Of a stretch of 64,000 nt of DNA, positions 20,635-30,260 are shown one piece after another (the first letter of the stretch is position 1; each line of letters begins with the position of its first letter). A model generated the notes under the pieces. The model was not told the origin of the DNA, searched no databases, and saw only the letters and a program-made list of their open reading frames with translations. The stretch is taken from NCBI RefSeq assembly GCF_027923405.1, contig NZ_BQYI01000001.1, positions 5,027,021 through 5,091,020 of the forward strand, in the 5' to 3' direction. The position numbers and the translations under genes are program-made. Origin of the DNA: Paenibacillus sp. YYML68 (GTDB taxonomy: Bacteria; Bacillota; Bacilli; Paenibacillales; NBRC-103111).

Positions 20635-21426
20635 CTATTTTGTCCTTATATATTCGCCTATATCCGAATATATCCGCACTCGCATGTAATTAATGTCCTT
20701 ATTTGTCCTTACTCTTGTCCATTCACGCTCCAACACATACCTTGCACCCATGCCGTGACCAACCACTTTTACACCATCTGACGTAAGATCCTTAACAATT
20801 CTCTGAACTTGTTTACTCGTCAGCCCTGTCATCTGTCTGATTTCTCTATTCGATAATTCACGTTCCTTCAAGATGGAGAGTAATCGAATCTTTATGGCTT
20901 CCTTATCTAAGCTCTGTTGTCTCTCATACGTCATATTCCCCTTAAGTAGCTCATACGCCGTTCTGGATAAAGTATAATAGCGACCTTTGCCTCGACCCAC
21001 AGGTTCAATTAGCTGCATATTATTTGCAAGCTTACTGAGCAATTCTCTTGCCTGCTCTGTGCTCCTTTGTGTAACCATCGCAGCTTCCTGAGTATCAATA
21101 TCTTCATGCCTCATTAAATATTGTATGATAAGCAAATGGTCAACATCTATCAATTGGTTAACCTCTGTCATCTTGCTAACTAAATTTATAAAGCCAGTAT
21201 TTAGAGGGGATGCTGTAAAAGTAAGCTCGATATGGTTCCCAACTTCTCTATAGATCGGCGGCTCCTTGCCTTCCATCAACAACGAACGAAAAATACGTGA
21301 AACGCCAAGGTTCGATCGATTAACCAATTTCAAACGATCTAGTAAGTCCATTAAGTGGTTATTTCGGGCTACTGGTGGATGATGCAGAATATCTAATGTA
21401 AGACACCGAGGGTTAAGTGAACACAA
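20635..21426 (-). pseudogene. 5'-truncated AlbA/HATPase_c_4-type regulator
   Basis: A 263-codon frame that begins inside a known fold: ILHHPPVARNNHLMDLLDRL and SNLGVSRIFRSLLMEGKEPP match the C-terminal GHKL-like part (HATPase_c_4) of Schlafen/AlbA_2 proteins, which should be preceded by some 250 residues. Two winged-helix-like segments follow (REIRQMTGLTSKQVQRIV). The missing N-terminal part is replaced upstream by the IS256 remnant, so the gene was probably cut by insertion or deletion. The visible start has no SD. Confidence 0.6.
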
Positions 21427-21469
21427 TAACGTATAATTCCAGTTACTTTGCCCTTGGTGACAGTTACTC

Positions 21470-21808
21470 TGGTACTACCCTACTCGGGTGGTAAGACCTC
21501 GAGTACGACCCACGTTACGATAAGCCTGGCGCTCCTCGGTCCGCTCATATCGAGTGGCGCCGACACGTTCGGTTACCTACGCCTCCAAAACTTGATTGAG
21601 GACAGACTCTAACAACTTCGCCATGCCTGAATCCTTCGCGTTCGTTGAAATAGATGGTGCAAAAGCTCACTGTTTACGGTAATCTGATATTGAGTCATTT
21701 TCATAGCCTCCGTTTGGATGTTTGTCTGGTAAACTCCATTCTAACCGAGGTCTTTGATAATGGCTCTACTTTGTCAAAGAACGTATTTTTCACCATTATA
21801 CGGACTTA
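21470..21808 (-). mobile_element. Internally deleted IS256-family element
   Basis: The start MTQYQITVNSELLHHLFQ (ATG 21697, after GGAGG) shifts frame and continues as DSGMAKLLESVLNQVLEA, an in-frame TAG, then VTERVGATRYERTEERQAYR and LTTRVG. This is the N-terminal fifth of an IS256/Mutator transposase with one frameshift and one nonsense change. At 21786-21808 the terminal repeat AAGTCCGTATAATGGTG is typical of IS256 ends. The catalytic part and a clear left end are gone, though AACGTATAATT near 21428-21438 may be a remnant. Confidence 0.75.
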
Positions 21809-21867
21809 ACTCACATGCGCCGATCTGTTCCGTTTCGTGGTCACCCTCTTGTTCCACGAGAAGAATC

Positions 21868-22155
21868 CTACTGTATTTTCGTAATTTTCTTTAACTTTGG
21901 ACTCTTCCATTTATAGAAATTTATGGTCATGATATAAGACTTTTCAACTTCAATTAAATCTATGTATCCTTCATTTACTCTTATCGCTAGTTTAATACCT
22001 TCGGGATTTACTACTACTAATTCATGTTTCCCACTATTTTTGTCAATCACGCTATATTCGGAGGTCATTTCTATATTGTTGAATAGATTCGCTGCCATAA
22101 TAATTAAAATAAACAGTAAAACTCCAGTTAGAAACAACCTACCTTTACTCATCAT
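21868..22155 (-). CDS. Small membrane-anchored protein, unknown
   Basis: A 95-residue protein with one N-terminal membrane helix (LFLTGVLLFILIIMAANLF) and an outside domain of about 70 residues with a basic tail. Starts ATG 22155 or 22152 after AAGGGG. AT-rich and orphan in the accessory region; no family is recognised. Confidence 0.5.
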   Translation of the reverse strand: MMSKGRLFLTGVLLFILIIMAANLFNNIEMTSEYSVIDKNSGKHELVVVNPEGIKLAIRVNEGYIDLIEVEKSYIMTINFYKWKSPKLKKITKIQ

Positions 22156-22239
22156 GTCACCCCTTAAATATAAAGCAACCCATCGTTTTGAAGATTCAGC
22201 GCGCCTTTATGCAAGGGGAGTGAACCTCCCCTATAGTAT

Positions 22240-22277
22240 ACAACAAAGGTCAGCAAGCACAAGCCGCCTGCTGACCT
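22240..22277 (-). terminator. Terminator of the siderophore operon
   Basis: A 9-bp stem AGGTCAGCA/TGCTGACCT (22247-22255 with 22269-22277) followed on the minus strand by TTGTTGT, 31 bp after the asbF stop. Confidence 0.7.
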
Positions 22278-22308
22278 CCATACCCGACGTACCAGACCAC
22301 GCATACAT

Positions 22309-23184
22309 CTAAGTGCGCTGAGCCGTCACCAGACGGGAACGCTGCCACCCGTCCAGCACTTCGTTGATCCAGCGCAGGTCGGCACGCAGCACGCTGGCTG
22401 GATTGTCGCCGAACCATTCGAGCGAGGCGAAGCGACCGCTGTCCGCGATCCGCTCAAGCAGCGGCCGATACGAGACCGCCCCTTGGGACAAGGGCACCAT
22501 CCCTTGACGTCGCCCATTCGGTGCATATACTTGACCAGGCTCGAAGACGGTGCAATCGCTGCGGGCGGCAATATTTTTCAGATGAAAATAAGATACCCAC
22601 TCGCTCAGCTGCTCGTAGCTGTCCATCGGGTCGTCGCCTGCCTCCCATAGATGAAGGAAATCCATGTTCAGCTTCAGCGCGCCATGCTCCAGCTCCTGCA
22701 TTAATTGCAGCGCAGAGTCCTTCTGATCGGCCAGCGTACCCGGATGCGTCTCCAACAGCAGCTCGACGCCTCTCTGCTCGCACAGGTCGCCCAAGATGCG
22801 AAGCTGCTTGACGATGAGCTCTCGCTCGTCCTTCGCCGTATCCTTGCTCGCCTGCTTGCCGGCGAACGTGCGCAGCCGCTCGGTTCCGCACCAGGCGCAG
22901 AGCGCCAGCAGCTGCTCACACTTATCGATCGTTCGGGCGAAGTCCACGTGACTGCCGACCTCCAGGTAATCGCTGATCATGCTGATCTGCACACCGCCAA
23001 GGTCGGGAAAAGGCAGCCCTATTCGCACCCTCTCCTCCTTCAGCTGCCGCGCATGAACGCCCCATAGCTCGATGCCGCTGAAGCCGGCTTGCCGAGCAAG
23101 CTGGATGAGCTCCTCGAACGAAATGAGCGTATGACGGAAGGAGATCGTGCACAGGGCCAGCTGCAGTCTACTGGAGTGCTTCAT
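22309..23184 (-). CDS. asbF: 3-dehydroshikimate dehydratase (AsbF type)
   Basis: A 291-residue TIM barrel of the sugar-isomerase/AP-endonuclease type. Expected metal and catalytic residues are in LLLETHPGT, KLNMDFLHLW, YFHLKNI and LEWFGDN. AsbF converts 3-dehydroshikimate to 3,4-dihydroxybenzoate, the catechol of petrobactin. It is the last gene of the operon and overlaps asbE by 17 bp. Its presence beside AsbC, AsbD and AsbE homologues argues for siderophore use rather than aromatic catabolism. Confidence 0.85.
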   Translation of the reverse strand: MKHSSRLQLALCTISFRHTLISFEELIQLARQAGFSGIELWGVHARQLKEERVRIGLPFPDLGGVQISMISDYLEVGSHVDFARTIDKCEQLLALCAWCGTERLRTFAGKQASKDTAKDERELIVKQLRILGDLCEQRGVELLLETHPGTLADQKDSALQLMQELEHGALKLNMDFLHLWEAGDDPMDSYEQLSEWVSYFHLKNIAARSDCTVFEPGQVYAPNGRRQGMVPLSQGAVSYRPLLERIADSGRFASLEWFGDNPASVLRADLRWINEVLDGWQRSRLVTAQRT

Positions 23185-24172
23185 GGACGGACGCCTCCTT
23201 CTGCTGGTGCTGCTCCGCTAGCCAACCGTCCAGCAGCCGCTTCAGCTCCAGCTTCAAGGACTTCTCCAGCGCCTCCACCCGGTCCAGCTGCTCCTCCAAG
23301 GAAGGTAGAAGCTCGATTCGCCCGGTAAGCGCCAGCTTGACAGTCCTATATTGAAAGGTCGTGAACGCTTGGACCAAGTCACGTATGCGCTGTGCCCACT
23401 GCTCGTAATGGTCGGGGTCCAGCTTCATCTGGTCATGAAAGTACATCAGCGCATAATCATAGCTATACTTGCGAATGACGATGACATGCAGATGCTGCAG
23501 CGCGTCCACTAGCCGAGGCAGCCGTTCCGGCGCCACCGCATAGTGAGCCAGCAAGCCGCGCAGCCTCGTCACAAGCGGGTTGCTCTCAGGGTGATGCGTC
23601 CTCGCGAAGGCAGCTGTCACTTGTTCTATAGAAGGAACGCGAAGAGAAGTGGCGTCAACCAGCAAGCCGTCCGGATACGGATTGCGAATGAATGCATCGA
23701 GCACCCGCTCGCGGCTGAGCGCACCCTCCCACTTCAGATCCGCATCGAGCATATACCACTCCTCGCGCTTCTCACCGGCCGATATTAATACATAATGAGG
23801 AAACGGACTCAGCTTGAACTCGTTCTCCCGTTCCGGAATTAAGGACAAGTCCACCTGTACAATGACGTGCTGCCCTTCCCGACCGTGCTCGACGAGCTCG
23901 ATCAGACGCTTCGCATTGTCCTCAGCGCTTCGCTCCGCCTTATGCCACCTCGTCACCGTACCTCCGAACAGCTGCTCGAAGTTGTTCATCAACCTCTCGT
24001 GCGTGAAGGCAGGGTCATAATAGCGAAGCTCTTGCTCCAGCACGCCGAACGGCTCATCCCAGATGCCGAAGTAGAACGGCCGGTAGTCGATCTCGCTGTA
24101 GCGCTTGACGACCTCGCACAAGCAGCTCGTTACACAATGCACCTTAATCCGTTGATCCTTCCAGCCAAACAT
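23168..24172 (-). CDS. asbE: AsbE-like 3,4-dihydroxybenzoyl transferase
   Basis: A 334-residue protein starting at ATG 24172 in a TGATG overlap with the carrier protein gene, after GAGGGGGGAAG. No standard motif is evident, but position between AsbD- and AsbF-type genes and the N-terminal VHCVTSCLCEVVKRY with central YMLDADLKWEGALS fit AsbE. In petrobactin synthesis AsbE moves the 3,4-dihydroxybenzoyl group from the carrier protein to an amine of spermidine. Here the amine acceptor could be spermidine or 1,3-diaminopropane. Confidence 0.75.
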   Translation of the reverse strand: MFGWKDQRIKVHCVTSCLCEVVKRYSEIDYRPFYFGIWDEPFGVLEQELRYYDPAFTHERLMNNFEQLFGGTVTRWHKAERSAEDNAKRLIELVEHGREGQHVIVQVDLSLIPERENEFKLSPFPHYVLISAGEKREEWYMLDADLKWEGALSRERVLDAFIRNPYPDGLLVDATSLRVPSIEQVTAAFARTHHPESNPLVTRLRGLLAHYAVAPERLPRLVDALQHLHVIVIRKYSYDYALMYFHDQMKLDPDHYEQWAQRIRDLVQAFTTFQYRTVKLALTGRIELLPSLEEQLDRVEALEKSLKLELKRLLDGWLAEQHQQKEASVHEALQ

Positions 24173-24435
24173 CAGCTCTTCCCCCCTCTGCTGCACTGCT
24201 CCATGAAATCAAGCAGCGATCCTACGGTAGAAAACATGCGCGGATCGACCTCCTCCTCCGGGATCGGCAAGCCGATCTCCACCTCGATCCATACGAGCAA
24301 CTGCAGCAGCATGACCGAATCAAGACCCAGGTCCTCATTCAGCCTCAGCTCCTCCGTCAGCGGTGGAATCGCCGGGCGCTGCAGATGCTTCGTCATCACC
24401 TCTCGCAGCTGTCCTGTCCATTGCACTCGACTCAT
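24172..24435 (-). CDS. asbD: Aryl carrier protein (AsbD type)
   Basis: An 87-residue carrier protein with the phosphopantetheine site NEDLGLDSVMLLQ (Ser40). ATG 24435 overlaps the asbC stop and follows GGAGGAGGAG; a longer in-frame extension is a shadow over asbC. It carries activated 3,4-dihydroxybenzoate between AsbC and AsbE. Needs a phosphopantetheinyl transferase, which is not in the window. Confidence 0.85.
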   Translation of the reverse strand: MSRVQWTGQLREVMTKHLQRPAIPPLTEELRLNEDLGLDSVMLLQLLVWIEVEIGLPIPEEEVDPRMFSTVGSLLDFMEQCSRGGKS

Positions 24436-25736
24436 CCGATATGCTCCTCCTCCAATTGACGTCGGCTCAGCTTGCCTGTGAGGCCGCGCGGCAGCTTGTC
24501 TACGAGCTGCACCTGACTCGGCACCTTGTACGGGGCCAGATGGGCCATGCAATAGGTGCGTATCGCCTCGGCAGAGAACGAATGTCCCGGCTCCAGCACC
24601 GCCTGGCAGGCGACCTGCTCCCCCATGACCGGATGGTTCACCCGATACACGACACATTCGCGAACCTCTGTCAGAGAGGCAATGACCTCCTCGACCTCTG
24701 CCGGATACACCTTGAGCCCTCCGGTATTGATGATGTCATCGGCGCGGCCCAGCAGCCGCAGCGACCCCGACCGCTCCTCCCGGTAACCAATATCTCCTGT
24801 AGCCACCTGACGGGCCCCCATACGGAAGCATAGCTCGACTGGATGCTCCCTCGTCCCTTCTGCAGCCACAAGCTCGAGATGCTTCAGCGGCCGTCCAATG
24901 TCCTCGACGTGCATGAGCGGCCCGCTGACGCTCAGGCAGCCGGCCTCCGAGCAGCCATACTGCTGGTACACCCCTCCATCGACTTGCGCTCGCAGCTGCT
25001 CCAGCAGCTTCTGGGGCAACGCTGCCCCAGAGCTCATGAGCTTGTCGAAGCGCTGCTCTCCCGCCAGCGACGACAACACATGCAGCGTCATCGGCACGCC
25101 GTAGACGAGATGCTTCGGAAAGCTTCGCAGCAGCCTTAGCGTGAGCTTCGGATTGGTGTAGTAGGCCATATGCGGACATACGCCCCGCTTCATCGAAGCG
25201 AGCACACCGCAGATCAAGCCGTAGGCGTGACTGACGGGGGACAAGATGACAGGGGTCGTGTCCGGCCCCGCCACCAGCGCCAGCGCCTCGTTATACGACT
25301 CAATCTCCTGATCGATGTCCGACCAGCCTCTATGGATCAGCTTCGGCTGACCCGATGTGCCCGAGCTGAACATCATCAGCCCTTCCTCAGCCGCCTTGGA
25401 CTCTCCGCGCTCCACAGCAGCAGCTACAGGTGATGCCCCTTCATCGGCCGTCCCGTAGAGGAGGGCGCTGCAGCCGGCCTCCGCCGCGAGCTTCTCCGCT
25501 GCGGCCCGCGGCGTTTGACTATGCAGCAGCAGTGCCGATCTTCCTTGCTCCCGCACGTATAGGATCAGGGCGAGCAGCTCCGCCGCATCCGCCAGGCAGA
25601 TCGCCACCGGACCTTCCTCACGGCTCGGGAACAGCCCTCCCCGCTCCTCCTCCTGCCATCTGCGCCAGAGTGGAGCCAGCTCCGCCTCGGCATACGTTCT
25701 CTCATTGACTGCGAACAGCGGCTTGCTTCCGCTCAT
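24432..25736 (-). CDS. asbC: 3,4-dihydroxybenzoate-activating AMP ligase (AsbC type)
   Basis: A 434-residue adenylate-forming enzyme. ATG 25736 overlaps the upstream synthetase stop by ATGA and follows AGGAG. The P-loop-like MFSSGTSGQPKLIHRG, the YQQYGCSEAGCLS core, TGDIGYREE and the C-terminal Lys in LPRGLTGKLSRRQL are all present. It is shorter than most ligases in the N-terminal part. By context it adenylates 3,4-dihydroxybenzoate and loads AsbD. Confidence 0.82.
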   Translation of the reverse strand: MSGSKPLFAVNERTYAEAELAPLWRRWQEEERGGLFPSREEGPVAICLADAAELLALILYVREQGRSALLLHSQTPRAAAEKLAAEAGCSALLYGTADEGASPVAAAVERGESKAAEEGLMMFSSGTSGQPKLIHRGWSDIDQEIESYNEALALVAGPDTTPVILSPVSHAYGLICGVLASMKRGVCPHMAYYTNPKLTLRLLRSFPKHLVYGVPMTLHVLSSLAGEQRFDKLMSSGAALPQKLLEQLRAQVDGGVYQQYGCSEAGCLSVSGPLMHVEDIGRPLKHLELVAAEGTREHPVELCFRMGARQVATGDIGYREERSGSLRLLGRADDIINTGGLKVYPAEVEEVIASLTEVRECVVYRVNHPVMGEQVACQAVLEPGHSFSAEAIRTYCMAHLAPYKVPSQVQLVDKLPRGLTGKLSRRQLEEEHIG

Positions 25737-27652
25737 CGCTTCACACTCCTCTCTCCGTTCAGCCTTGCCGCCGCCTCCCATAGCGGATTCGGCACCGTAT
25801 GCATCCGTCCGCCCGAGCGCGCCGTCAGCCGCTTATAGGTCAGCTGCTCGACACGCGTCGATGGCGCGAGCAGCCCCAGCTCGGCCAGCCTGCTGCCCCA
25901 TACCGGGTCTCTGCGCCCATGACGCTCCAGCGTATCAACCGCCAGCTCCCAGAACCGATCTTCAGAGAAGCCAAGACGATCCGCCAGCAGCATCGCCAGC
26001 TCTCCGAGATTGACGAACAGCAGCGCCCCTAGCGTCAAGTAGCGGAGCGGCTCCAAGCGGTCCACCTCGAAGTTCGCCCGTGCCTCAGCATGCACATAGC
26101 GGGGATGCACAGACTCCAGCTTCGGGCACCGCTGTGGCTCTGCGAGGAACGAACGGCAATACAGCACATCCTCGTGAAAATCTTTCAGCGCCACTCGCTC
26201 CGGCCAGCCGTTCTTATGCAGCAGCACCATGTTCTGCGCATGCGCTTCCGTCGCCACACCATGCACAGCAGCCAGATGCATCACGGGCAGCATCACGCAT
26301 TCGAGCAGCCGCTGCAGCCATGCCTCCAGACCGTACTGGCGCAGCCATGGCTCGATGAGCAAGCGCCCATCGCGCTCCTCCGCCCACAGGGTGAACAGGG
26401 ATAGCGCCGACTCCTCCGGCTCGAGGAACCGCTCTACGCTTTCTCTCCAGATGCAGCCGATCGCGCCATATAGCGGATCTCGCTCCGCCGTGGAGTGGTC
26501 CGCATGGTCCAGCCCGTGCTGCGACTCGAATGACACAGCCGCTACCTCACGCAAGATGACGACCCGAGCCTCATCGCGCAAATAAGCGTCGCTCGCGCAC
26601 AGCTCGTCCAGCCATTGAGACATGACGGGTGCCGTCGCCGTGTAGTGCGGCAGCAGATGCCTAGAGCTGGATGTATTCACCAGATTCATCGCCAGCTTCA
26701 CATTCGCTCGCTCAGGTGTCGTTCGGTTGCTCCATGTGCGAATAGACTGCTGAGCGCGGTACTCGTCCTCGCTCGCTCCGAGCGCGACGATGCGCCGGGT
26801 ATGCAGCAGCTCAAGGCAGCTCGGCAGCAGCTTGCTCCATTGCCACGGGTGAACAGGTACGAACATATATTCGTCAGGGTGGCCATCATGAACGCGCAGC
26901 TGGGCTGCGAACGCATCCAGCAGCTCCCCGCCCAGCTCCCGCTCCAGATGATCTTCTATCGTTAAGCCGGGAATGACTGATACCCGAACCTCCTCCTTAT
27001 GGATTGCGAGCCAATACGGACGGAGGTCTCTTGCGAATTCCGGCCCGTAGGCGAGCTGATCGCGGGTGTCGAAGCCGATTCGCGACTTGTAGCACGGATG
27101 ATACCGATGCCCGTCCATCGCCGCCGACTCCAGCTCATAGCCGTGCAGCTGCCCGAGCACCAGCCCTTGCTCCTCCCGATATTGCTGCGCGAGCGTATCG
27201 TTGAGCAGCGTATGCTCCAGCTCCGAGGCGAACGTCAGCAGCCGATCAGGCTCCGCCTCCTGTGCGTGGGACAATACCTCCATCACGAACTGCCGCAGCG
27301 AGCAAGCCTCCTCCTCGGGCGCGCCTTCCACTTGCCGAAGCACCACACCGTGCTCCTCCAGTCGGAACCGGCCGAACGTAGGCCGCACCGCGCCCCGGCA
27401 GCGGTACTGCACCCGTCGACCACCCGCTGTGAAGCCACGGAGCACGAACACGTCCGATCCCACATCGGCGCTAACTCCTGCAAGCCGGAACGCATCGGCT
27501 CCCCCGTCGGTTGCGTTGCCTTTCTCGGCTGGAACAATTCCTTCATACAATACCGACTCTATTAGCTGTCGAAAAATTCGTCTGCGCACCTTCACATAAG
27601 CTTGTGTCTGCGCAGTGTCCGCGTACATCTTGTCTTCGTCTACCCACATCAT
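25733..27652 (-). CDS. NIS siderophore synthetase, IucA/IucC family (second)
   Basis: A 639-residue synthetase that forms an amide between a citrate carboxylate and an amine via an acyl adenylate. GHRYHPCYKSRIGF, FVPVHPWQW, TWSNRTTPERANVKLAMNL and the EAHAQNMVLL region are the family core; the HPCYKSRIGF form looks AsbA-like to me. It overlaps the MFS gene upstream and asbC downstream by 4 bp each. Likely it joins the catechol arm (or the second amine) to citrate. The subtype should be tested by phylogeny. Confidence 0.85.
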   Translation of the reverse strand: MMWVDEDKMYADTAQTQAYVKVRRRIFRQLIESVLYEGIVPAEKGNATDGGADAFRLAGVSADVGSDVFVLRGFTAGGRRVQYRCRGAVRPTFGRFRLEEHGVVLRQVEGAPEEEACSLRQFVMEVLSHAQEAEPDRLLTFASELEHTLLNDTLAQQYREEQGLVLGQLHGYELESAAMDGHRYHPCYKSRIGFDTRDQLAYGPEFARDLRPYWLAIHKEEVRVSVIPGLTIEDHLERELGGELLDAFAAQLRVHDGHPDEYMFVPVHPWQWSKLLPSCLELLHTRRIVALGASEDEYRAQQSIRTWSNRTTPERANVKLAMNLVNTSSSRHLLPHYTATAPVMSQWLDELCASDAYLRDEARVVILREVAAVSFESQHGLDHADHSTAERDPLYGAIGCIWRESVERFLEPEESALSLFTLWAEERDGRLLIEPWLRQYGLEAWLQRLLECVMLPVMHLAAVHGVATEAHAQNMVLLHKNGWPERVALKDFHEDVLYCRSFLAEPQRCPKLESVHPRYVHAEARANFEVDRLEPLRYLTLGALLFVNLGELAMLLADRLGFSEDRFWELAVDTLERHGRRDPVWGSRLAELGLLAPSTRVEQLTYKRLTARSGGRMHTVPNPLWEAAARLNGERSVKR

Positions 27653-28935
27653 CCAGCGGATGTCTCCTTCCTTACAGCTAGTTCACCTCGCAGGGGCTGG
27701 AACAGCAGCGCCGCCAGCAGGCATAGCAGCGCTCCGCTCATCAGCGGAGCCGATAAGCCAGACCAGCTCAAGAGCCAAGAGGCGAGCAGCGGAGCGACGA
27801 GCTCCCCTGCCGTTTGGAACGACACGACGACACTGAAGCGGAACGCCGCATCGCCGCCCTGCTTGTTTTGGAACAGTACGAGATCGAGCACCACCATCGT
27901 CACCGCGAGGAACAGCCCGTAGAGCACGCGCCCTGCTATGAGACCGAGGAGCGATGTGGAGCTCGCCTGCACGAGCAAGCCGACGGCCATAGCAGCAATG
28001 CCGCAGGTGTATAGGGCGGATATACGGTCTGAGCGACTAATTCGCTGCACGAACGGCAGCAGCACGAGCGCCATCGCATTCGGGAGAAGGAACAGCAATC
28101 CCGCCTGCCCTGTCGTTACTCCGTACATCTGTTCGGTATACGGCGTGAAGAACGGACGCACGACCTGATTCGCAAGTGTGACGACGAGGAAGGTCGCTCC
28201 GAGCCAGCCGAGCGTCCAGCTCGGGCGCAGCCTCCGCTGCAAGGGGGCCGCAAGGCTTACAGCATCCCCTCGCGCTCGCCCATCCCCATCTGCCTCCGCT
28301 TTCTGCTCGGACCCGCCTTGCCTACGCGCCCGGCTGAAGCCGAGCGCACCGCCGAACACCGCGATGCACAGCAGCAGTTGCACAACATCGGCCGCAGCAG
28401 CGGCGTAGAACAGCTTCAGCGGCTCCGCCAGCTGGAGCATGTGCGCGCCTGCAGCGGCAGCTAGCAGCACAGCGCTATGGTGCACCGCATGGAACAAGGC
28501 GGCCGCCCCCGCTCGCTGCTGCTCACCAGACAGCTCCATCAGAATCGGATAGATCAGCATGTAGCTGCTCTTGAAGATCAGCAGCAGCACCGTCAGCACG
28601 AGGAACTGCTCCGCGCTCTGCGCCATCGCGAGGCTCGCCGTGGCGAGCGCCGTGCCCGCCTGACCGAGCAGCAGCAGACGGCGAGGCTCGAACCGCTTCG
28701 CCAGCCAGCCCCACAGTGGGGAGCAGAGCGCTACTGTCAGTCGGCAGGCGAACAAGTACCACCCCGTGAACAGATAGCTGTCCACCGCGAACACCAAGCG
28801 GAAAAACTGCGGGTAATACGGAGACAGCAGCACCTCCGTGAACAGACCCAAAAAAACGCAGCCGAGCAAGGCGACTCGTATGAGCCCCACTCGTTGCCGA
28901 GGCGCCTCGGCGGAGGTCGCGACCAGCTGCGTCAT
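27649..28935 (-). CDS. MFS transporter, probable siderophore exporter
   Basis: A 428-residue major facilitator protein with about twelve hydrophobic helices and the loop WLAKRFEPRRLLLLG between helices 2 and 3. It lies inside the siderophore operon with 4-bp overlaps on both sides. Export of the finished siderophore is the likely role, as for other NIS operons that carry an MFS pump. Confidence 0.85.
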   Translation of the reverse strand: MTQLVATSAEAPRQRVGLIRVALLGCVFLGLFTEVLLSPYYPQFFRLVFAVDSYLFTGWYLFACRLTVALCSPLWGWLAKRFEPRRLLLLGQAGTALATASLAMAQSAEQFLVLTVLLLIFKSSYMLIYPILMELSGEQQRAGAAALFHAVHHSAVLLAAAAGAHMLQLAEPLKLFYAAAAADVVQLLLCIAVFGGALGFSRARRQGGSEQKAEADGDGRARGDAVSLAAPLQRRLRPSWTLGWLGATFLVVTLANQVVRPFFTPYTEQMYGVTTGQAGLLFLLPNAMALVLLPFVQRISRSDRISALYTCGIAAMAVGLLVQASSTSLLGLIAGRVLYGLFLAVTMVVLDLVLFQNKQGGDAAFRFSVVVSFQTAGELVAPLLASWLLSWSGLSAPLMSGALLCLLAALLFQPLRGELAVRKETSAG

Positions 28936-30260
28936 CGCCCAACTCCGAACTGCTGGAACACATGCCGCTCCTGCACCCGATACACCTCGCGACCGGCCAG
29001 CTGATTAATGATCACACTGCTGCGGTATGCCCCAAGTCCGAGATCTGGCGCGCCGACGCCATGCGTATGCAGCTCGCCGTTCTGTATGAACAAGCGGCCC
29101 TTCACCGATGGGTCCAGCCGCACCGCATACGACTCCTCAATGTCCAACCGTCCTAGCGAGTCCCGCTGAAGATACGGCTCCAACGACGCGAGACAAGCCG
29201 GCTCCGCATGCTCATAGCCCGTTGCGAGAATGACCGTATCCGACTCATGCACGAAGCTCGTCTCCTGCTGCAGATGGCGGCAATGCAGACGATACGGTCC
29301 CGCTTCACCGCAGCGCTCCACCCCTTGCACCTCGGTGCAGGCCAGCAGCCGCACGCTCGAAGCGGAGCCGCCTGCTTCTCCGGCCTCGTACAGCGCATCG
29401 TAGATGTCGGCAATCGTGCGGGCGCTGATGCCCTTGTACAGCAGACCTTGCCGCCTCCGAAGCTCATCCCGGCGCTCGGCGGGCAAGTTGTAGAAGTACG
29501 ACGTATAGTCGGGGGAGAAATGCTCCAGTCCGAGCTTGGAATATTCCATCGGGAAGAAGCCCTCCGACCGTGTAAACCAATCGACGCGGTAGCCATGCTC
29601 CGACTGTCTGCGAATGAGATCGAGCACGATCTCCGCAGCGCTCTGCCCCGAGCCGATGACTGTAATCGAGCGAGAGGCGAGACACTCCGCGCGATTCGGC
29701 ATATAGGCCGACGAATGAAGCACACGCGGGCCGAGCTGCGACCGGAACGGAGCCGGAACCGCAGGGGTGCTGCCGACGCCCAGCACGACGTTCTTCGCCT
29801 CCCAGCTCGTCCGTTCACCGGACTCGAGCTGCTGCGTCTCCACGAGGAAGACGCCCCGATCCGGTGCATAGGTCACCGACTCCGCCTGTATGCCGAAGCG
29901 GCATGAGGCGAGCTGCTTCGCCGCCCATTCACAGTAATGACTGTACTCCTTGCGGGTAATGTGGAATTTTTCCAGAAAATAAAAATGATACAGCCGCCCC
30001 TGCTGATGCAAATACGACAGGAAGCTCAGCGGGTGCGTCGGGTCCGCCATCGTCACCAGGTCAGCGAAGAACGGCACCTGCAGTGTCGTTCCTTCGACCA
30101 TCATGCCCGGATGCCAAGCAAACTGCCTCTGCCGTTCGAGGAACACCGCCTCGACCTCTGGCACACGCTGCAGCAGAGCAGCAAGCCCCAGATTGAAGGG
30201 GCCGATCCCGATGCCGAGCAGGTCGACGGTCGTCGTGACGTTGCGCGTCTCATTCGCCAT
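28932..30260 (-). CDS. FAD-dependent amine N-monooxygenase (IucD/RhbE type)
   Basis: A 442-residue flavin N-hydroxylase. FAD motif GIGIGPFNLGLAALL (16-30), NADPH motif VIGSGQSAAEIVLDLI and ATGYEHAEP near the C-terminus are intact. FFADLVTMADPTHPLSFLSYL matches lysine/ornithine/diaminopropane hydroxylases. With the diaminopropane-forming enzymes upstream, the substrate should be 1,3-diaminopropane, as for RhbE. It makes the hydroxylamine that is then acetylated to the hydroxamate. Confidence 0.88.
   Translation of the reverse strand: MANETRNVTTTVDLLGIGIGPFNLGLAALLQRVPEVEAVFLERQRQFAWHPGMMVEGTTLQVPFFADLVTMADPTHPLSFLSYLHQQGRLYHFYFLEKFHITRKEYSHYCEWAAKQLASCRFGIQAESVTYAPDRGVFLVETQQLESGERTSWEAKNVVLGVGSTPAVPAPFRSQLGPRVLHSSAYMPNRAECLASRSITVIGSGQSAAEIVLDLIRRQSEHGYRVDWFTRSEGFFPMEYSKLGLEHFSPDYTSYFYNLPAERRDELRRRQGLLYKGISARTIADIYDALYEAGEAGGSASSVRLLACTEVQGVERCGEAGPYRLHCRHLQQETSFVHESDTVILATGYEHAEPACLASLEPYLQRDSLGRLDIEESYAVRLDPSVKGRLFIQNGELHTHGVGAPDLGLGAYRSSVIINQLAGREVYRVQERHVFQQFGVGR

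Noticed and set aside
21490..21525. Apparent third tmRNA-like copy (shared CTCGAGTAC)
   Set aside because: The stretch reads as part of the IS256 transposase (RNVGRTRGLTTRVG), so the match to copy A is short and coincidental.
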